Part shown: positions 35,313-44,148 of the stretch, piece after piece
Layout: every line of letters starts with the position of its first letter
Numbering within the stretch: the stretch's first letter is position 1
From: Nostoc sp. T09
GTDB taxonomy: Bacteria > Cyanobacteriota > Cyanobacteriia > Cyanobacteriales > Nostocaceae
Assembly (NCBI RefSeq): GCF_002154695.1
Contig: NZ_MTAV01000201.1
Coordinates: forward strand, 1-46,273
Direction: 5' to 3'
DNA length: 46,273 nucleotides
Made by a program: the position numbers and the translations under genes
Notes under the pieces: generated by a model
What the model was told of the DNA's origin: nothing
Seen by the model: only the letters and a program-made list of their open reading frames with translations
Databases searched by the model: none

Positions 35313-35687
35313 ATGAAAATCTTAAGCTTAGTTGTACCTGCTTTGTTATTACTCAGCACGCCTGCTATGGCAGTTGAATACAAAGGGCATTCCATTGATG
35401 GTCAAAAGCTGCCTGCTAGAGCTTACTATTATGCAACTGGTGGAGCCTACAACGTTCAGGCCAGCTTTCACAAACAACGAGCCACCATTTACTTTGAAGA
35501 CGGCAACCAAACGAATATACAGTTGAACAGCCAGGTAATCGCGGACGCAAAAAATATCGAAGGTTTTGGAAAACTTGGACAGTATCGGGTGAATAATTTC
35601 TTCAGTGTTGGCTTGATATATGGCAGTGATTGGCCTAGCGCCACCGATAATCAATTGCAACAGTCCAATCCACTAGAGGGTTTATAG
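35313..35687 (+). CDS. Small exported hypothetical protein
   Basis: A 124-residue product with a clear signal peptide (MKILSLVVPALLLLSTPAMA, cleavage after AMA). The mature 104 residues are beta-rich (EYKGHSIDGQKLPARAYYYATGGAYNVQASFHKQRATIYFEDGNQ) with no known domain. It is divergent from the exported protein at 33824-35152 and followed after 24 bp by the hydrolase gene, with which it may be co-transcribed. Confidence 0.75.
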   Translation: MKILSLVVPALLLLSTPAMAVEYKGHSIDGQKLPARAYYYATGGAYNVQASFHKQRATIYFEDGNQTNIQLNSQVIADAKNIEGFGKLGQYRVNNFFSVGLIYGSDWPSATDNQLQQSNPLEGL

Positions 35688-35711
35688 AAAATTAGTTTGG
35701 ATTGAATACCA

Positions 35712-36608
35712 ATGCTTCCTAACTTTCTGCCATCACAAGTTAATCAAATAACAGATCCAAAAGCGATCGCCTTCATCAATAGTATTGAAAGAATTGCCCT
35801 TGTAACTTCCCTCAGTCAACAGCCAATCCTCACAACCTACATTCATAAAGGATTGGGAGGAACACCGATTCTGCTGCTGCACGGCTTCGACAGTTCCATC
35901 CTAGAGTTCCGTCTTCTATTGCCATTACTTGCTGCTCACAATCAAACATGGGCAGTAGATTTGTTAGGTTTTGGCTTTACACAAAGGCAAAAAGAAATCA
36001 AATACAGTCCACATACAATCAAAATTCACCTTTATGAATTTTGGGCAACTTTAATTAATCAACCTATCGTACTAGTAGGTACATCAATGGGAGGTGCAAC
36101 TGCAATTGACTTTACTCTTACTTATCCTGAAGTCGTAAAATCGCTAGTATTGATTAATAGTTTGGGTTATACTGGTGCTCCCACTTTTAGCAAATACTTG
36201 TTTCCTCCTTTTGACTTTCTTGCTGTAGAATACTTACGTCAACGGCATATTTTTGCATTAAATATAGGCAGTATTGTAGCTAATTTAGCTCCAGAAATAC
36301 TTTTGGCTATTCAGTGCGCGATGCTACACCAAGAAATGCCCCTTTGGCATGATGCCATGATTTCTTATGTCAAAACTGGTGGTTATAGTGACTTAGCGAA
36401 TAGAATTGCCCAAGTTTATAAACCCACACTAATTTTATGGGGAGAAGCTGATGATATGCTCCCATCTGAAGATGCTGAAAAATTTCGGCAAGCTCTTGCC
36501 AATTCTCAGCTAATCAAGCTGAAAAATTGCGGTCATGCGCCTCAAATTGAACAGCCACAAATTACATCTCAACATATTTTGCATTTTCTGAGTCTTCACG
36601 ATTTTTAA
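35712..36608 (+). CDS. Alpha/beta hydrolase
   Basis: A 298-residue alpha/beta-hydrolase: oxyanion motif LLLHGFDSS, nucleophile elbow VGTSMGGAT (Ser near 121), acid Asp in WGEADDMLPS, and catalytic His in NCGHAPQIEQP. The substrate is unknown; the sequence is of the general esterase/carboxylesterase (MhpC-like) type. No signal peptide. The start ATG 35712 lies 24 bp after the small exported protein gene. Confidence 0.9.
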   Translation: MLPNFLPSQVNQITDPKAIAFINSIERIALVTSLSQQPILTTYIHKGLGGTPILLLHGFDSSILEFRLLLPLLAAHNQTWAVDLLGFGFTQRQKEIKYSPHTIKIHLYEFWATLINQPIVLVGTSMGGATAIDFTLTYPEVVKSLVLINSLGYTGAPTFSKYLFPPFDFLAVEYLRQRHIFALNIGSIVANLAPEILLAIQCAMLHQEMPLWHDAMISYVKTGGYSDLANRIAQVYKPTLILWGEADDMLPSEDAEKFRQALANSQLIKLKNCGHAPQIEQPQITSQHILHFLSLHDF

Positions 36609-37332
36609 TCATATTGGTCAATCTGAAGCCTTCGTCAAACTCTTTCAGGGAAATGCATTACATATGTTAATAGCCTATACAATAAACCAGAAGCGGCTTT
36701 TTTCTAATCAAATGTTCGTAGCTATTAACCAAATTTAAACTCACATATTGCTAATAAATGATATTTAGATTTTCAAATGAAGACAATTGAATCACTTCAG
36801 CTGGTTTGTGATTATCCAAGTCGCGTATTGAAGAAGAATACAGTATACAGAATTCAGAATCATTAATGGGGGATTCAACCCACCACTAATTAAAGACCGC
36901 TAAATTGAAAATTTAGCGTGGCGTTTCACCATGAATTCATCTATCAGCGATGCATTGAGCTTGTCGAAGTTTCGCGCAGAATTCAAGCCTGTATTATAGC
37001 TACTAATTCCTGAATTTTGCTAAAAAATCTAATTTTCAAACCTGTCAGATCAGAATTAGCTAATATACTTAATTTTGCTCATTGAGTTAGGAAATTAGGA
37101 TTACTAATTGCCTAAAATTTCTGGCTGGTACTATTGAGAAAAATTTACTTGAGCGAATTAAACATTTCTGCGACTTTTGAGCAAGAATTAGGAATAAATT
37201 TAATAAAAATTGATACTTTACAAACATACCTTAGTTAAATGCTATGACACAAACGATGGGTTATATTAGCAATATAAGTGTAAAAGTAAAATCATACAGA
37301 CTGTAATTCCTATAATTTATAAACCAAAGATT
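36609..37332. other. Long AT-rich intergenic region
   Basis: About 720 bp without a supportable gene. It has a hairpin GCTAAAT-TGAAA-ATTTAGC at 36899-36917 and short direct repeats of AGAATTCAG/TGAATTC type around 36840-36990. A segment GCATTGAGCTTGTCGAAG (about 36952-36969) resembles a Nostoc dispersed repeat. The last 300 bp should include the promoter of the kinase gene. Confidence 0.5.
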
Positions 37333-39822
37333 GTGATTGGTGTATTTTTAGACAGGCGTTATAAAATTATTAGCTTTTTGTCTGCTGGAGGATTTGGACA
37401 CACTTATCTAGCGGAAGATACGAAGCGTCCTGGTAATCCTATTTGTGTTGTTAAACATCTCCGTCCCCCGGCTCAAGACCCTAAGACAATCAAAATTGCT
37501 CGTGACCTGTTTGCTAAAGAAGCAGAAACTTTAGAAAGCTTGGGTCAATACGCACAAATTCCCAGATTATTTGCCTATTTTGAACAACAACAAGAGTTTT
37601 ATTTAGTTCAAGAGTTCATTCCTGGTTCTACTTTGGCAGCAGAAATTCAAGTTGGGCATCCTTGGGCTGAAGAAAAAGTCCGCCAACTCTTAATTGCAGT
37701 CTTAGAAATTTTAACCTTTGTTCACGAACAAGGAGTGATTCACCGAGATATTAAGCCTGCTAATTTAATCCGCCGCCAGTCTGATAACAAGCTCGTATTG
37801 ATTGATTTTGGAGCGGTAAAAGAACTTGCTACACAAACCGTCAATTCTCAAGGACAGGTGATTTCAACAGTGGCAATTGGCACTAGAGGGTACATGCCGC
37901 TGGAACAATTGAATGGTTATCCCCAATATAGTAGCGATATCTACGCTGTTGGGATGATGGGGATTCAAGCCCTGACAGGTTTAGGAATCAATGACCTATT
38001 AAGGCTGAAAGACCCCGATAATCCTAGTGCTGGTGAGATTATTTGGCGCGATCGCGCTCAGGTGAGTTCTGAGTTTGCTGCTATTGTCGATCGAATGGTG
38101 CGTGTAGATTACCGCCAGCGATATCAGACCGCCGCAGACGCGCTGACAGTTTTGCGAGATACTGTGAAGATAGCAACCCGTCAACCTTCATCTTTGAGAG
38201 CCAAACAGTCGGTGAATGTCGCTCACCGCTTGCGCCAGTTCCCTAAGCGAGTCTGGTTGATGGTTGCTGGAGGGCTGAGTGTTGTCCTACTCAGTGGGTT
38301 GGGAATTGCATCCTGGCAGAATCATCAGCAAAACGCTCAAGCTTCAGCCCTTCTAGAACAAGCTAGAGCAAAAATTAACCGAGAAGATTATCAAGCAGCC
38401 AGCGCAGATTTAAACCAGCTCCTGCGGATTCAACCCGAAAATGGTGAAGCATACTTTTGGCGGGGATATAGTCATAGTAAATCTTTCGATTTAGATTCCA
38501 CCAAAAAAGCGATCGCAGACTATACGCAAGCTCTACGTTACCTAAAACCTGTGACACCACAAGTTGGTATCCAATTTAGTATCGATCCCAACACCAAACT
38601 GCCAATCATTACCGATGTTCCTTATAAGTTGCCTGCGGCTCAAGCAGGAGTGAGACAAAACGATCGCATTTTGGCGATAGACGGTCAACCAACAGTCAAT
38701 AAAACCGATACCCAATTACAGAAATTGCTCCAGGGTGAAGCTAATACACCCCTAACTTTACGGCTTGCTCGCAAAGAAGCGAGCGAATTTGAGTTAACAT
38801 TCAAACGAGTGATGGCTCCTAATCAGCAGTTAGCAATGATTTACGGACAAAGGAGCTTGGCTCGGTGGCGAGATAAAGATTATGAAGGTGCGCTTCAGGA
38901 TGCTCGCAAAGCCCAAGAGATTGTTCCTAATTCCAAATCCACAGGGTTGTTTCACTACTATGAGGGACTGGCTCTAGCTGGTCAAGGTAAGAAACAGGAT
39001 GCACTTTCCGCATATGGAAAAGCCATTACTGAAGACCCGAAGCTGGAAAAGCCATACATTAAAAAAGGCGAAATTCTCCGCCAGTTAAATAAACCTTTAG
39101 AAGCAGTTGAAGTTTATAATCAAGCGATTCAAGTCAATCCCAACTTCGTAGAGGCTTATTCTGAGCGTGGTGAAACCCGTTTCAATTATTTAGGACAAAA
39201 ACAAGCTGCTATTCAAGATTTCACCAAGATAATTCAGATCCACCCTGAAGTTCATTCGATTCTTGAGCCAAATTATCTGGCAAATGCTTATTTTCAGAGA
39301 GGTAGAGCCTATCTTGACTTAGGAAAGCCGCAAGCCGCGATCGCAGATTTTAATTGGCTATTAAATCAAAAACCTTTACCAACTAAAGACCTTCCCTACA
39401 TTTTCCGAGGAGTTGCAAAAGACAAGCTCAAAGACTTTCACGGAGCCATTGCGGATTTTACAAAAGTTATTGACGACAATTCCTATTCCAGATACAAGCA
39501 AGAAGCTTATCACTTTAGAGGACTAACTTACGTTCATATCAAAAATATTCCCGGTGCGATTCAGGATTTTACTAAAGCAATTGAGGTCACTGAGGATGCA
39601 ATTGAAAAGGCGAAATTCTCACGTTTTCCTGAGCTTTTGGACGACTACGATCCCAAAGCCTATCTTCCTAGTTACTATATGAGTCGAGGGCGTGCTTATG
39701 CCAATTTAGGCTATAAGCAACAGGCTATAGAAGATTTACAAAAGGCAGCACAACTTGCCTTTGAGCAAAAACAACTTGACCGATATACGACAGCTAACAC
39801 TGAGATTCAAAAGCTACGGTAG
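37333..39822 (+). CDS. Ser/Thr protein kinase with PDZ and TPR repeats
   Basis: An 829-residue Hanks-type kinase: glycine loop SAGGFG (17-22), Lys41 (VVKHL), HRDIKPAN (137-144), DFG 158-160, then a single membrane helix at about 306-327 (RVWLMVAGGLSVVLLSGLGIA). The extracytoplasmic part has TPR-like repeats, a PDZ domain at about 411-493 (YKLPAAQAGVRQNDRILAIDGQPTV), then six or more TPRs to the C-terminus. So the kinase senses through PDZ/TPR, probably a peptide or protein partner. The start is GTG 37333; no strong ribosome-binding site is seen. It is a single gene with its own long upstream region. Confidence 0.93.
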   Translation: MIGVFLDRRYKIISFLSAGGFGHTYLAEDTKRPGNPICVVKHLRPPAQDPKTIKIARDLFAKEAETLESLGQYAQIPRLFAYFEQQQEFYLVQEFIPGSTLAAEIQVGHPWAEEKVRQLLIAVLEILTFVHEQGVIHRDIKPANLIRRQSDNKLVLIDFGAVKELATQTVNSQGQVISTVAIGTRGYMPLEQLNGYPQYSSDIYAVGMMGIQALTGLGINDLLRLKDPDNPSAGEIIWRDRAQVSSEFAAIVDRMVRVDYRQRYQTAADALTVLRDTVKIATRQPSSLRAKQSVNVAHRLRQFPKRVWLMVAGGLSVVLLSGLGIASWQNHQQNAQASALLEQARAKINREDYQAASADLNQLLRIQPENGEAYFWRGYSHSKSFDLDSTKKAIADYTQALRYLKPVTPQVGIQFSIDPNTKLPIITDVPYKLPAAQAGVRQNDRILAIDGQPTVNKTDTQLQKLLQGEANTPLTLRLARKEASEFELTFKRVMAPNQQLAMIYGQRSLARWRDKDYEGALQDARKAQEIVPNSKSTGLFHYYEGLALAGQGKKQDALSAYGKAITEDPKLEKPYIKKGEILRQLNKPLEAVEVYNQAIQVNPNFVEAYSERGETRFNYLGQKQAAIQDFTKIIQIHPEVHSILEPNYLANAYFQRGRAYLDLGKPQAAIADFNWLLNQKPLPTKDLPYIFRGVAKDKLKDFHGAIADFTKVIDDNSYSRYKQEAYHFRGLTYVHIKNIPGAIQDFTKAIEVTEDAIEKAKFSRFPELLDDYDPKAYLPSYYMSRGRAYANLGYKQQAIEDLQKAAQLAFEQKQLDRYTTANTEIQKLR

Positions 39823-39887
39823 AAGTAAATGCAGTTCCTAACTTTTTTTGCGAGTTGAGAAAAAATCATGATTCTAGAATTCACTAT

Positions 39888-40430
39888 TTACCAAAAATAT
39901 GGCAATAACTTATACCTAACTCATTGGATGTAACTATCGTAGCCGTGGAGCTCTTGCCGCAAAAATTTATCCTCAAATTGAATCCGTATAACCAGGATTA
40001 TAGTTGAAACAATCGCTATTAGCGCCATTCTAACCACAGGGACATACCAAGCATCGTCAGAACGGCACCTGCATACATGGGATGTCGGACAACGCTCTCC
40101 AACTCCCTGATCAATCACTGTTTGTTGCAGATTTGCTTGATGTTTGACCGCAGTTGCTGCAAAGGTATTAACCTTAAAGGATAGGGAGATAATCCCCCAA
40201 CCAATAATAAACAAGAGTAACCCCAACACCGAAGAAATCGCCTTTGGTGGAGCAAATAAGTGAAATCGGAAGACATCTAGGGGAATGAAGGCGACCAAAC
40301 TCAGGAATGAGGCAATTAGTAGATTGGCAAGAATTTTGTCACTCAGGGGTTCTTTTTCTTGAATGGGTGGTTTGAGGCGTTCTTGCAATAAAGCATCATC
40401 ATCTCGGAAAACGCCAATCATCGTCGCCAC
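39888..40430 (-). pseudogene. Decayed isoprenylcysteine methyltransferase-like gene
   Basis: The frame from 40430 gives membrane segments typical of the ICMT family, then out-of-family text GERCPTSHVCRCRSDDAWYV. In the next frame the same bases read ESVVRHPMYAGAVLTMLGMS, the conserved motif, and the first frame then resumes (VIRIQFEDKFLRQELHGYDSYIQ). So there are two compensating frameshifts. A TGA at 39921-39923 replaces the codon before VRYKLLPYFW, which is readable to TAA at 39888. The gene is broken in three places and surely inactive. The nearby relative at 31191-31757 is intact. Confidence 0.88.
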
Positions 40431-40468
40431 ATGGGATAACAGGCGTTTCTAATTCACATCAGGCGTAA

Positions 40469-40513
40469 ATTTCAAAATAAAGAGGTGGGTTGAAAGGAAT
40501 GTCACCTTCCCAA
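40469..40513 (+). ncRNA. Delocalised type V-K CAST guide RNA against tRNA-Gly(CCC)
   Basis: TTTCAAAATAAAGAGGTG then GGTTGAAAG looks like a degenerate V-K repeat (TTTCAA...TTGAAA can pair); the end GGTGGGTTGAAAG equals the guide-scaffold end of Scytonema CAST as I remember it. The next 17 bases, GAATGTCACCTTCCCAA (40497-40513), are identical to tRNA-Gly bases 40742-40726 (minus strand), where GGTA (NGTN PAM) precedes them. Short spacers in single repeats are known for the homing guides of V-K CASTs. No array or tracrRNA is visible beside it. Confidence 0.9.
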
Positions 40514-40595
40514 ATTTATTCTTGTAGTGACTGAATCCAAATTTGCATTGATAAATTCAAGTTCAGCATAGAATAAAAGGAAGTGAGTTGTTTAA

Positions 40596-40681
40596 GAGGA
40601 CGTTAATTTGTTAACAGTGACACTAATTCGTTAAAAATGACATGAATCTGTTAACAGTGACAAATAATTTGGCAATCGACA
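40596..40681. mobile_element. CAST/Tn7-like transposon end with four TnsB-site-like repeats
   Basis: On the minus strand four contiguous 20-bp repeats occupy 40675-40596; for example GTTAACAGATTCATGTCATT is 40655-40636. The consensus is near GTTAACAAATTAATGTCACT, and copies resemble the GGTGACAGATTAATGTCATT-type sites of known V-K ends. The outer terminus is TGTCGA (40681-40676). A possible 5-bp target copy TGAAT follows at 40682-40686. The element's interior faces left. No matching second end is seen in the window. Confidence 0.88.
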
Positions 40682-40690
40682 TGAATCAAA

Positions 40691-40762
40691 AGCGGGTGAT
40701 GGGACTCGAACCCACGACGTTCACCTTGGGAAGGTGACATTCTACCACTGAATTACACCCGC
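40691..40762 (-). tRNA. tRNA-Gly(CCC)
   Basis: The minus strand starts GCGGGTGTAATTCAGTGGTA; acceptor stem GCGGGTG pairs with CACCCGC (40692-40698) and T is the discriminator base. The anticodon stem TCACC/GGTGA encloses loop TTCCCAA, so the anticodon is CCC. The T arm is CGTGGGTTCGAGTCCCAT. CCA is not encoded. Its anticodon arm is the target of the guide at 40497-40513, and the CAST end lies 9 bp past its 3' end, so the gene itself is intact. Confidence 0.97.
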
Positions 40763-40826
40763 AAAAAGCAGCTAGCCATTAAGCTATAGCTAGCCGCTAT
40801 CATACCACAATTTGCCAATGCTGAAT

Positions 40827-43800
40827 TTAAGAAGCAGATTTTTCGCGTTCTGATGGCAGGTTGATGACTTCATGTTCACCAGATGAATGGCGGGGTGGTT
40901 TTTTACCAAAGCCGTAGCGCAATGTATTGATGATCCAGTGTTGGAAGTTGTCAATATAACTAAATATCACTGGTACAACCACCAATGTCAGCAGAGTGGA
41001 AGTTGTGAAGCCACCCATAATGGCAATTCCCATCGGTTGGCGGACTTCTGAACCGACGCCAATTCCCAATGCAAGAGGTAGAGTACCGGCTATTGTTGCC
41101 ATAGAGGTCATCATAATTGGGCGTAGCCGTGATACACCAGCTTCTATCAGTGCTTGACGTTGGCTTTTGCCTTCTTGCATGTTGATGATTGTATAGTCTA
41201 CTAAAAGAATTGAGTTTTTGGTAACAATCCCTAACAGCAGAACAATCCCAATCAAGGCATAGAGTCCTAAGGGTTTCTGCACAAGCATCAAGGCTACAAG
41301 TGCGCCGCCTAAACAAAAGGGCAAGGCTGCCATAATCGATAGAGGATGGAGGAAGTTGTTATATAGCAGGACGAGAATTGCATAGATGCACAGAATTGCT
41401 AATCCCAAAGCGCTGCCAAAACCTCTAAATATGTCTTGCATAATTTTTGCACCGCCAGAAGGTTGCTGTACTACTCCTGGGGGCAAATTTTGCATGATGG
41501 GTAGTTTATTAACTGCTTGGACTGCTTCTCCTAGGGCGATGCCTTGTAAGTTGGCTTCTACGGCAACTTGACGGGCGCGATCATAGCGGTTGATGGTTGC
41601 AGGACCACTACCAAAACGGATATCTGCGACCGCGATCAGGGGAACTAAGCTGCCATTTTGACTTGGGACTTGGAGATTTTTAATATTGTTGATCTCTGCA
41701 CGGGCTTGAGGATCGATTTGCACGCGAATCGGGATTTGCCGATCGCTTAAATTATATTTAGCTAAATTCGCGTCGTTATCGCCAATTGTAGCTAGGGAGG
41801 CTGTACGCGCGATCGCTTGCACTGTTACACCCAAATCTGCGGCACGTTGCGGATCGGGAATTACTAAAATTTCTGGTTTTACCAAACTGGCGCTAGAAGA
41901 GACTTCTACTAATCCGCTTAAGGTTCGCATCTGCTTTTCTAGTGCCTCAGCAGCTTGATTAAGGGCTTGGGGATTTTCACTTCTCAGAACTATTGATAAA
42001 CCCTTACGGCTATCACCAGGCACTTGACTTTGAAAACTAATTCTAGCGCCTGGTATTTGTTGGAATGAGGGGCGTATTTGCTCTTCAAACTGTTTTTGGG
42101 AAATCTTTCGTTCTTCTTTGGGTTTAAGATTGACAGCAAGGTTAGCTGTATTCAAATCTTCAGTGGCTAGCACCTGTTCAACATAAGGGTTTTCTAAGAG
42201 GATATTAGTTGTCTGTGTAACTACCTGATTCATGTCTGCCAAGGTGGAACCAGGTGGAATTTCTATAGCTATGCTGGAAAGTCCGTAGTCACCATCATCA
42301 ACGAAACCCTTGGGAATTAGCGGAACTAGCATCAGACTGGCAATAAAGAAAGCTAGAGCGATCGCTATTGTTGTTAATCTATGGCGTAATGCCCATTGCA
42401 ATAGCGATTTATAAGGTTGAAACCTACGAGGCTTGACAGTAATGAGTTCTGAGTTGTGAGTTCTGAGTTTTTTAGTTCTTTGCTTGCTCGTTGGCAGTGT
42501 AAATTTAAAATGAAAGAATCGAAGGACTCTTGGCTGATTCTGTTCCTGCGTTTCCCTACTCCGATGCGTATGGTCTTTATCCTTGAGTAAATACGCCCCC
42601 ATCATCGGGGTTACCATTCGGGCTACGAAAGTTGAGAAAATTGTGGAAATAGCAACGGTAAAGCCAAATGGTTGGAAAAATTGTCCCGGAATTCCGCCCA
42701 TAAAGGCAACGGGCATAAATACGGCAATAATCGTTGCGGAAGAAGCCATCACAGCTAATCCCACTTCATCAGAAGAATCATAAGCCGCTTGCATAGCTGA
42801 TTTGCCCATTGCCATGTGCCGTTCCATGTTTTCAATTTCGACGACGGCATCATCTACTAAGTTACCTACCGCTAGGGCTAATGCTAGCAATGTCATGTTG
42901 TTGAGGGTGTAACCCAATGCTTGCTGTACCGCAAAGGTAGGAATCATTGATAAGGGCAGGGCTACGGCAGTAATCAATGTTGCTCGCCAGTTACGTAAAA
43001 ATAACATAATCACGATGACTGCCAGCACTGAGGCTTGAATCAACTCATCAATAGTGCTTTCGTAGGATTGGCGAACGACATCAGCCCTAGTAAAAATTAA
43101 ATCCAGCTTTACATCTGGAGGTAGAGTTTTTTCCAGTTCTTTAACTGCGGCTTTGACTCCTGATTCCACAGTCACCATGACGCTGCCAGTACTGCGGAGA
43201 ACCTGAAAAGCTACCACAGGTTTATTATTTAAGCTGGCAGTTTGCCGCACGTCGCCAAACTTATCTTCCACAGTGCCCAAGCTGGACAAGGGTACAGAAC
43301 CGCCCCTTGGCAGGACGATTTCGTAGGTTTTCAAAACACCGACACTGGCAGCGTTACCTAAAGTCCGAATACTTTGTTCGCTACCACCTAATTCTGCACG
43401 TCCACCGGGTAAGTTAATGTTTAAAGCGCGGATTTGGTCGTTTACTTGAGTTGCGGTTATACCCAAGGATTGTAAACGATTAGGATCGAGGTTAATTCTG
43501 ATTTCTCGGTCAACCCCACCCACACGTTTAATTTGGGCGACACCTTTAACTGCCAACAAGGCGCGGCTTATAGTTTGATCTACGAGGTTGCTTAACTCTT
43601 CTACAGAACGGCGATCGGATTTGACAACGTAGGTAATGATCGGGCCGCCAGCAAAGTCTAAGCGTTGAACGATTGGATCGTTGATGTCTTGGGGCAAACT
43701 TTGACGAATTTGGGCGATCGCATTGCGCACATCATTGGTGGCGCGATCGCTATTTGTCCCCAACAAAAAGTTAATTGTTGTTGTGGAATTGCCATCAGTC

Positions 43801-44057
43801 ACCTTTGAAATCATGTTGTCGATATTGCCCAACCCAGCGACAGCATCTTCAATCTTTTTCGTCACTTGAGATTCAAGTTCCACCGGGCCTGCACCCGGTT
43901 GTGTGACTGTCACGGAAACTGCGGGAATATCTACATTGGGATTGGTATCAATTCCTAAGGAAATGAAAGAAAACCAACCGACTATCGTCAAAATTAAAAA
44001 TAAAACTATCGTGGGAACAGGTTTTTTAATCGACCAAGCAGAGATATTAAAAGACAT
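40827..44057 (-). CDS. RND-family efflux transporter (HAE1/AcrB type)
   Basis: A 1076-residue RND pump with 12 expected membrane helices: first helix near 13-33, GNLVDDAVVEIENMERH with the paired Asp of helix 4, and LLLGIVTKNSILLVDY with the essential Lys of helix 10. It should drive proton-coupled export of drugs or other hydrophobic compounds in a tripartite complex. The central cytoplasmic loop (about 490-560) holds an unusual low-complexity insertion with THRSRETQEQ and LRTHNSELIT, the latter coded by a GAGTTCTGAGTT-type repeat (about 42443-42470). The adaptor gene lies 91 bp upstream on the same strand; no outer-membrane TolC gene is near. Confidence 0.95.
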   Translation of the reverse strand: MSFNISAWSIKKPVPTIVLFLILTIVGWFSFISLGIDTNPNVDIPAVSVTVTQPGAGPVELESQVTKKIEDAVAGLGNIDNMISKVTDGNSTTTINFLLGTNSDRATNDVRNAIAQIRQSLPQDINDPIVQRLDFAGGPIITYVVKSDRRSVEELSNLVDQTISRALLAVKGVAQIKRVGGVDREIRINLDPNRLQSLGITATQVNDQIRALNINLPGGRAELGGSEQSIRTLGNAASVGVLKTYEIVLPRGGSVPLSSLGTVEDKFGDVRQTASLNNKPVVAFQVLRSTGSVMVTVESGVKAAVKELEKTLPPDVKLDLIFTRADVVRQSYESTIDELIQASVLAVIVIMLFLRNWRATLITAVALPLSMIPTFAVQQALGYTLNNMTLLALALAVGNLVDDAVVEIENMERHMAMGKSAMQAAYDSSDEVGLAVMASSATIIAVFMPVAFMGGIPGQFFQPFGFTVAISTIFSTFVARMVTPMMGAYLLKDKDHTHRSRETQEQNQPRVLRFFHFKFTLPTSKQRTKKLRTHNSELITVKPRRFQPYKSLLQWALRHRLTTIAIALAFFIASLMLVPLIPKGFVDDGDYGLSSIAIEIPPGSTLADMNQVVTQTTNILLENPYVEQVLATEDLNTANLAVNLKPKEERKISQKQFEEQIRPSFQQIPGARISFQSQVPGDSRKGLSIVLRSENPQALNQAAEALEKQMRTLSGLVEVSSSASLVKPEILVIPDPQRAADLGVTVQAIARTASLATIGDNDANLAKYNLSDRQIPIRVQIDPQARAEINNIKNLQVPSQNGSLVPLIAVADIRFGSGPATINRYDRARQVAVEANLQGIALGEAVQAVNKLPIMQNLPPGVVQQPSGGAKIMQDIFRGFGSALGLAILCIYAILVLLYNNFLHPLSIMAALPFCLGGALVALMLVQKPLGLYALIGIVLLLGIVTKNSILLVDYTIINMQEGKSQRQALIEAGVSRLRPIMMTSMATIAGTLPLALGIGVGSEVRQPMGIAIMGGFTTSTLLTLVVVPVIFSYIDNFQHWIINTLRYGFGKKPPRHSSGEHEVINLPSEREKSAS
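42441..42470. repeat. STRR-type heptamer-like repeat inside the RND gene
   Basis: TGAGTTCTGAGTTGTGAGTT and TCTGAGTTT are repeats of (C/G)TGAGTT, usually found between genes in Nostoc. Here they are read in frame as part of a loop between the two halves of the RND protein. Confidence 0.65.
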
Positions 44058-44148
44058 CAGAGAATTTTAGATTTTAGATTAATTGCAAAAAAGATAAAGG
44101 TGCCAATCCTGATTTCACCGCAGTGCATTTATATATGGATTTTTCCGT

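Noticed and set aside
36866-36884. GGTGGGTTGAA on the minus strand, like the CAST repeat end
   Set aside because: It continues TCCCCC instead of AG, has no partner stem, and the following bases match no tRNA or other site in the window.
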